64,000 bases of DNA from Lachnospiraceae bacterium (lineage in GTDB: Bacteria; Bacillota; Clostridia; Lachnospirales; Lachnospiraceae). A program made the position numbers and the translations under genes. This document shows positions 61,601-64,000 of this stretch, piece after piece; positions within the stretch are counted from its first letter, which is position 1, and each line of letters starts with the position of its first letter. A model generated the notes under the pieces. The model saw only the letters and a program-made list of their open reading frames with translations. It did not search any database and was not told where the DNA came from. The DNA is taken from contig JAFUIR010000004.1 in NCBI GenBank assembly GCA_017468395.1, forward strand, positions 1-64,000, read 5' to 3'.

Positions 61601-63745
61601 TTATTCGCTGATGGCATCACGCCCGCCACTGACTACCGTTCCCGTATCCGGGTCGATAAGTGCCCCGTTTACCGGGTCAATATAAAATCCCTCTTCACTC
61701 AACTCAAAATCAGCCCAAAACGGTAACTCTTCTTCTTCCGGCGCCTCTTCTTTTGGTTGGTTTTCCCCACTTTGTGCACCTTCGTTTTCCACTTTCGGCA
61801 CATAATCGGGATTGTATTTCAAAGTGTTTTCCAATTCTCTTTGGGCAAGTTCCTGTTCTTCCTGCTGGGAAAGTTCTTCTGTCATATAAATATTGAGGTA
61901 AGGTAATACTTCCGTCAAAATATTTCTGACAATGCCTTGGGCGAACTTGGAATTATCCTGTTTCTCCGCATTTGCTCTGTCTACGACCACATAAATGGCT
62001 ATTTCCGGATTTTCCGCCGGCGCAAATCCCATAAAGGATACTACATACTCGCCGTTTCCCCTGGGAAGAGTCTGGGCGGTACCGGTCTTGCCTCCGATAG
62101 CATATCCTGCCGGTCTGGCGCTTTTACCTGTACCCGTTGAAACTACTACATTACAGTAATCTACAATCAAATCTGACGTAGACTGGGATACCGTCTGTTT
62201 TAAAATTCTGGGTTCAATATTTTCCACCACGGCTCCGCCGGAAGTTTCAATACGGCTTACCATATGAGGCTCATAATAATATCCTCCATTTATCAGGGAA
62301 CAAAAACCGGTAATCATCTGAATCATAGTTACATTAAAGTTCTGCCCAAAAGAGTTTGTTGCCAAATCGGCACTTCCCATGGTCTCGTCAAACAACAGAC
62401 CCGCTGTTCTGGCTTCACCTGCCAGATCAATATTCGTTTTCAGTCCGAAATTATATGCCTCCTGCTCTGTAGAAAAAAGTTCCGGGCCGGTTTTCTCCGC
62501 AATTTTCATCATTGCAACGTTACAGGATCTGGCAAGGGCATCCGACAAATCCACCACTCCGTGACCACGTCCGTTGTTACAATGAATATCATGTCCGCCT
62601 ACATTCCACACACCCTTACACTCATAGGATGCTTTTGTGGTAATTATGCCGTTTTCCAGCGCCATGGCAATGGTAAATGGCTTAAAGGTGGAACCGGGTT
62701 CATAAGTATCGGAAATACAATAATTTCTCCAAATAGCATTTAAGGTATCATAATACTTATCTTCTTCCTTAAGTGCCGCAATTTCAGTTTCCGAATAAAA
62801 TGCAGATAAATCATACGGGCTGTTTAAGTTAAAATTCGGATAACTTGCCATAGCCAGAATATTGCCGGTGTTTACTTCCATCACAATACAGCCCAAATTA
62901 TTGGCACCGTTTCCTTCACGGTACTCGTCCTTATGTTCTTCGTTAAACTGGAGCAAATATTTTTCCACAATACTTTGGATATTCATGTCTATGGTACTGA
63001 CAACGGAATATCCGTCCACTGCCGGTTTGGTGGTTCTCTCCAAATTGGAATCACTGTTTAAATAGCCGTATTCACGGCCTGTCGTTCCATTTAATACATC
63101 ATCATAATACTCTTCCAGTCCAAACATACCTACATTATCGGATGTGGTAAATCCTATGACATCACAGGCAAGACTGCCGCCGGGATACACCCTTTTATAT
63201 TCTTCCTCAAACCAGATACCCTTAATATATGCCCGTTCCTCGTTTTCCTCATCCTCTTTCAAGGCGTTAAACTGTAATTTCCGCTCCAGACTCAGTTGCT
63301 TTATGGGCACATAATAAGAAGAGGTTGTATGATTTTTTACATAAGTTCTCACAGCAGTCATGTCCAGTTCGGGAAAAGCCTGTGCCAAAGCCTGCATGGT
63401 AGGCTCAAAATATTTTTCTTTGGACATAATAATTTTTGAGTCAATGACCAGATTGTACACCTTTTCACTGACTGCCAAAGTGGTGCCGTTGGCATCCACA
63501 ATGCTTCCTCTGCGGTAAGGAAGTGTCCGGCTGCTGTACTCCTGCTGGGACAGAACCTGTTTTTGATATTCCTGCCTGTTTTCCTGGCTAATCATCATAA
63601 TACGGACGCTTAACCCGGCAAAAGCCAGCAGTACTAACATAAACAGTACTACCAGCTTCTTTTGCATGGAAATAGTGAACCTATTTGGTCCTTTTTTCTC
63701 TTTGTGTTTTATTTTACTGCGATTATCTCTGTTTTTTTCTCTCAC
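61601..63745 (-). CDS. Class B penicillin-binding protein, PbpB type
   Basis: The 714-aa transpeptidase has an N-terminal membrane segment (about residues 29-52), a dimerisation domain (ARTLPYRRGSIVDANGTTLA), and a transpeptidase domain with STFK (PGSTFKPFTIA), SCN (ARSCNVAMMK) and KTGT (GGKTGTAQTLPRG). It cross-links septal peptidoglycan. After the catalytic domain comes an unusual 65-residue acidic, Gln/Glu-rich tail (QPKEEAPEEEELPFW, then YIDPVNGALIDP). PASTA repeats are absent. The start is GTG 63745 with AGGTG nearby. It directly follows the ftsL-like gene, as in other Firmicutes. Confidence 0.93.
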   Translation of the reverse strand: MREKNRDNRSKIKHKEKKGPNRFTISMQKKLVVLFMLVLLAFAGLSVRIMMISQENRQEYQKQVLSQQEYSSRTLPYRRGSIVDANGTTLAVSEKVYNLVIDSKIIMSKEKYFEPTMQALAQAFPELDMTAVRTYVKNHTTSSYYVPIKQLSLERKLQFNALKEDEENEERAYIKGIWFEEEYKRVYPGGSLACDVIGFTTSDNVGMFGLEEYYDDVLNGTTGREYGYLNSDSNLERTTKPAVDGYSVVSTIDMNIQSIVEKYLLQFNEEHKDEYREGNGANNLGCIVMEVNTGNILAMASYPNFNLNSPYDLSAFYSETEIAALKEEDKYYDTLNAIWRNYCISDTYEPGSTFKPFTIAMALENGIITTKASYECKGVWNVGGHDIHCNNGRGHGVVDLSDALARSCNVAMMKIAEKTGPELFSTEQEAYNFGLKTNIDLAGEARTAGLLFDETMGSADLATNSFGQNFNVTMIQMITGFCSLINGGYYYEPHMVSRIETSGGAVVENIEPRILKQTVSQSTSDLIVDYCNVVVSTGTGKSARPAGYAIGGKTGTAQTLPRGNGEYVVSFMGFAPAENPEIAIYVVVDRANAEKQDNSKFAQGIVRNILTEVLPYLNIYMTEELSQQEEQELAQRELENTLKYNPDYVPKVENEGAQSGENQPKEEAPEEEELPFWADFELSEEGFYIDPVNGALIDPDTGTVVSGGRDAISE

Positions 63746-63759
63746 TCACTACACCTGCT

Positions 63760-64000
63760 TTACTCCGGAATGTCCGCATACTGTCTCACATAGTCACTGC
63801 CTTCATTGGTATAAGTGATTATCTGGCCTTGCGCTGCATAATTCATTCCCAATTCGCCGATTGCAACACGCTTAATCTCTTCCAAATCAATCGCTCTGGT
63901 CAGTTTTGCATATGACTCGTCATTCTCCATTCTCAGTTCGTTGAGCTGGCTTTCCAAGGTTGCAATCTGCTTCACTTGGTCTGTAATCTCAAACTGCATC
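63760..64000 (-). CDS. FtsL-like division protein (partial)
   Basis: The C-terminal 79 residues or so are visible; the upstream part lies beyond the window. The segment MQFEITDQVKQIATLESQLN is a coiled coil with heptads, followed by IDLEEIKRVAIGELGMNYA, the typical end of FtsL/DivIC-type proteins. The expected transmembrane segment and cytoplasmic N-terminus are not in the window. An ATG at 63999 exists but is probably internal. Position just before the PBP gene agrees with ftsL of the dcw cluster. Confidence 0.72.
   Translation of the reverse strand, partial: MQFEITDQVKQIATLESQLNELRMENDESYAKLTRAIDLEEIKRVAIGELGMNYAAQGQIITYTNEGSDYVRQYADIPE

Overview
The window looks like chromosome of an anaerobic, endospore-forming clostridium of the Lachnospiraceae type. 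Evidence: sporulation genes (spoIIGA, sigE, sigG, a SpoVD-type PBP), a clostridial dcw cluster ending in ftsZ, oxygen-sensitive ferredoxin-linked enzymes (2-oxoacid:ferredoxin oxidoreductase, 2-hydroxyacyl-CoA dehydratase activase, Na+-pumping decarboxylase beta subunit), a flavodiiron protein with rubredoxin, AT-leaning composition, strong GGAGG ribosome binding sites and frequent GTG/TTG starts. Family placement is inference from gene content. Almost everything is on the minus strand; the plus-strand genes are a small peptide gene, the activase, a P-type ATPase and sigG.

Layout. 1-5863: an accessory, AT-rich minus-strand cluster. In transcription order it has a tandem-thioredoxin membrane protein, a secreted six-cysteine 85-aa peptide, a beta-propeller lipoprotein, two FtsX-type permeases, a LolD/MacB-type ATPase, and a membrane-anchored repeat protein cut by the window edge. 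5990-8171: a 58-aa membrane/secreted peptide gene facing a 630-aa regulator with two XRE-type HTH domains. Its promoter abuts a 17-bp perfect inverted repeat. 8226-15011: housekeeping run of rhomboid-like protein, truncated sigma-like protein, unknown protein, M16 peptidase, era, yqzL, recO. 15276-19499: a very large 2-hydroxyacyl-CoA dehydratase activase-related protein. 19572-28876: helicase with membrane segments, YczE/YitT protein, metA, ligA, rRNA pseudouridine synthase, amidase, DRE-TIM aldolase. 29099-35141: decarboxylase beta subunit with a 41-aa partner, Ca2+-type ATPase, Pit phosphate transporter with PhoU-like partner. 35305-43464: chemoreceptor, a fused 2-oxoacid:ferredoxin oxidoreductase with rubredoxin and flavodiiron protein in one operon, then gdhA. 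43679-50859: helical protein, SH3 protein, tRNA-Arg(CCG), DUF5688 protein, efp, aroQ-aroK-aroE, yqeG, nrdR, ylmC/ymxH. 51018-64000: sigG (inverted), small unknown, sigE, spoIIGA, then dcw genes ftsZ, ftsQ, murA, ftsW, murD, two class B PBPs and the end of an ftsL-like gene.

How the genes work together. FDP, rubredoxin and ferredoxin oxidoreductase form a plausible electron path from 2-oxoacids to O2 or NO. SpoIIGA processes pro-sigma-E, and predicted Spo0A and sigma-G promoter elements sit where expected. The dcw genes build septal peptidoglycan, with predicted RBS-covering hairpins before two of them.

The best candidates for something undescribed are the cysteine-rich peptide / thioredoxin / beta-propeller / ABC cluster at 1-5863 and the peptide plus double-HTH regulator pair at 5990-8171. 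No stretch longer than about 300 bases lacks a gene. The two largest gaps (15012-15275 and 30401-30677) hold promoters. No CRISPR array, insertion sequence, rRNA or known riboswitch was recognised.
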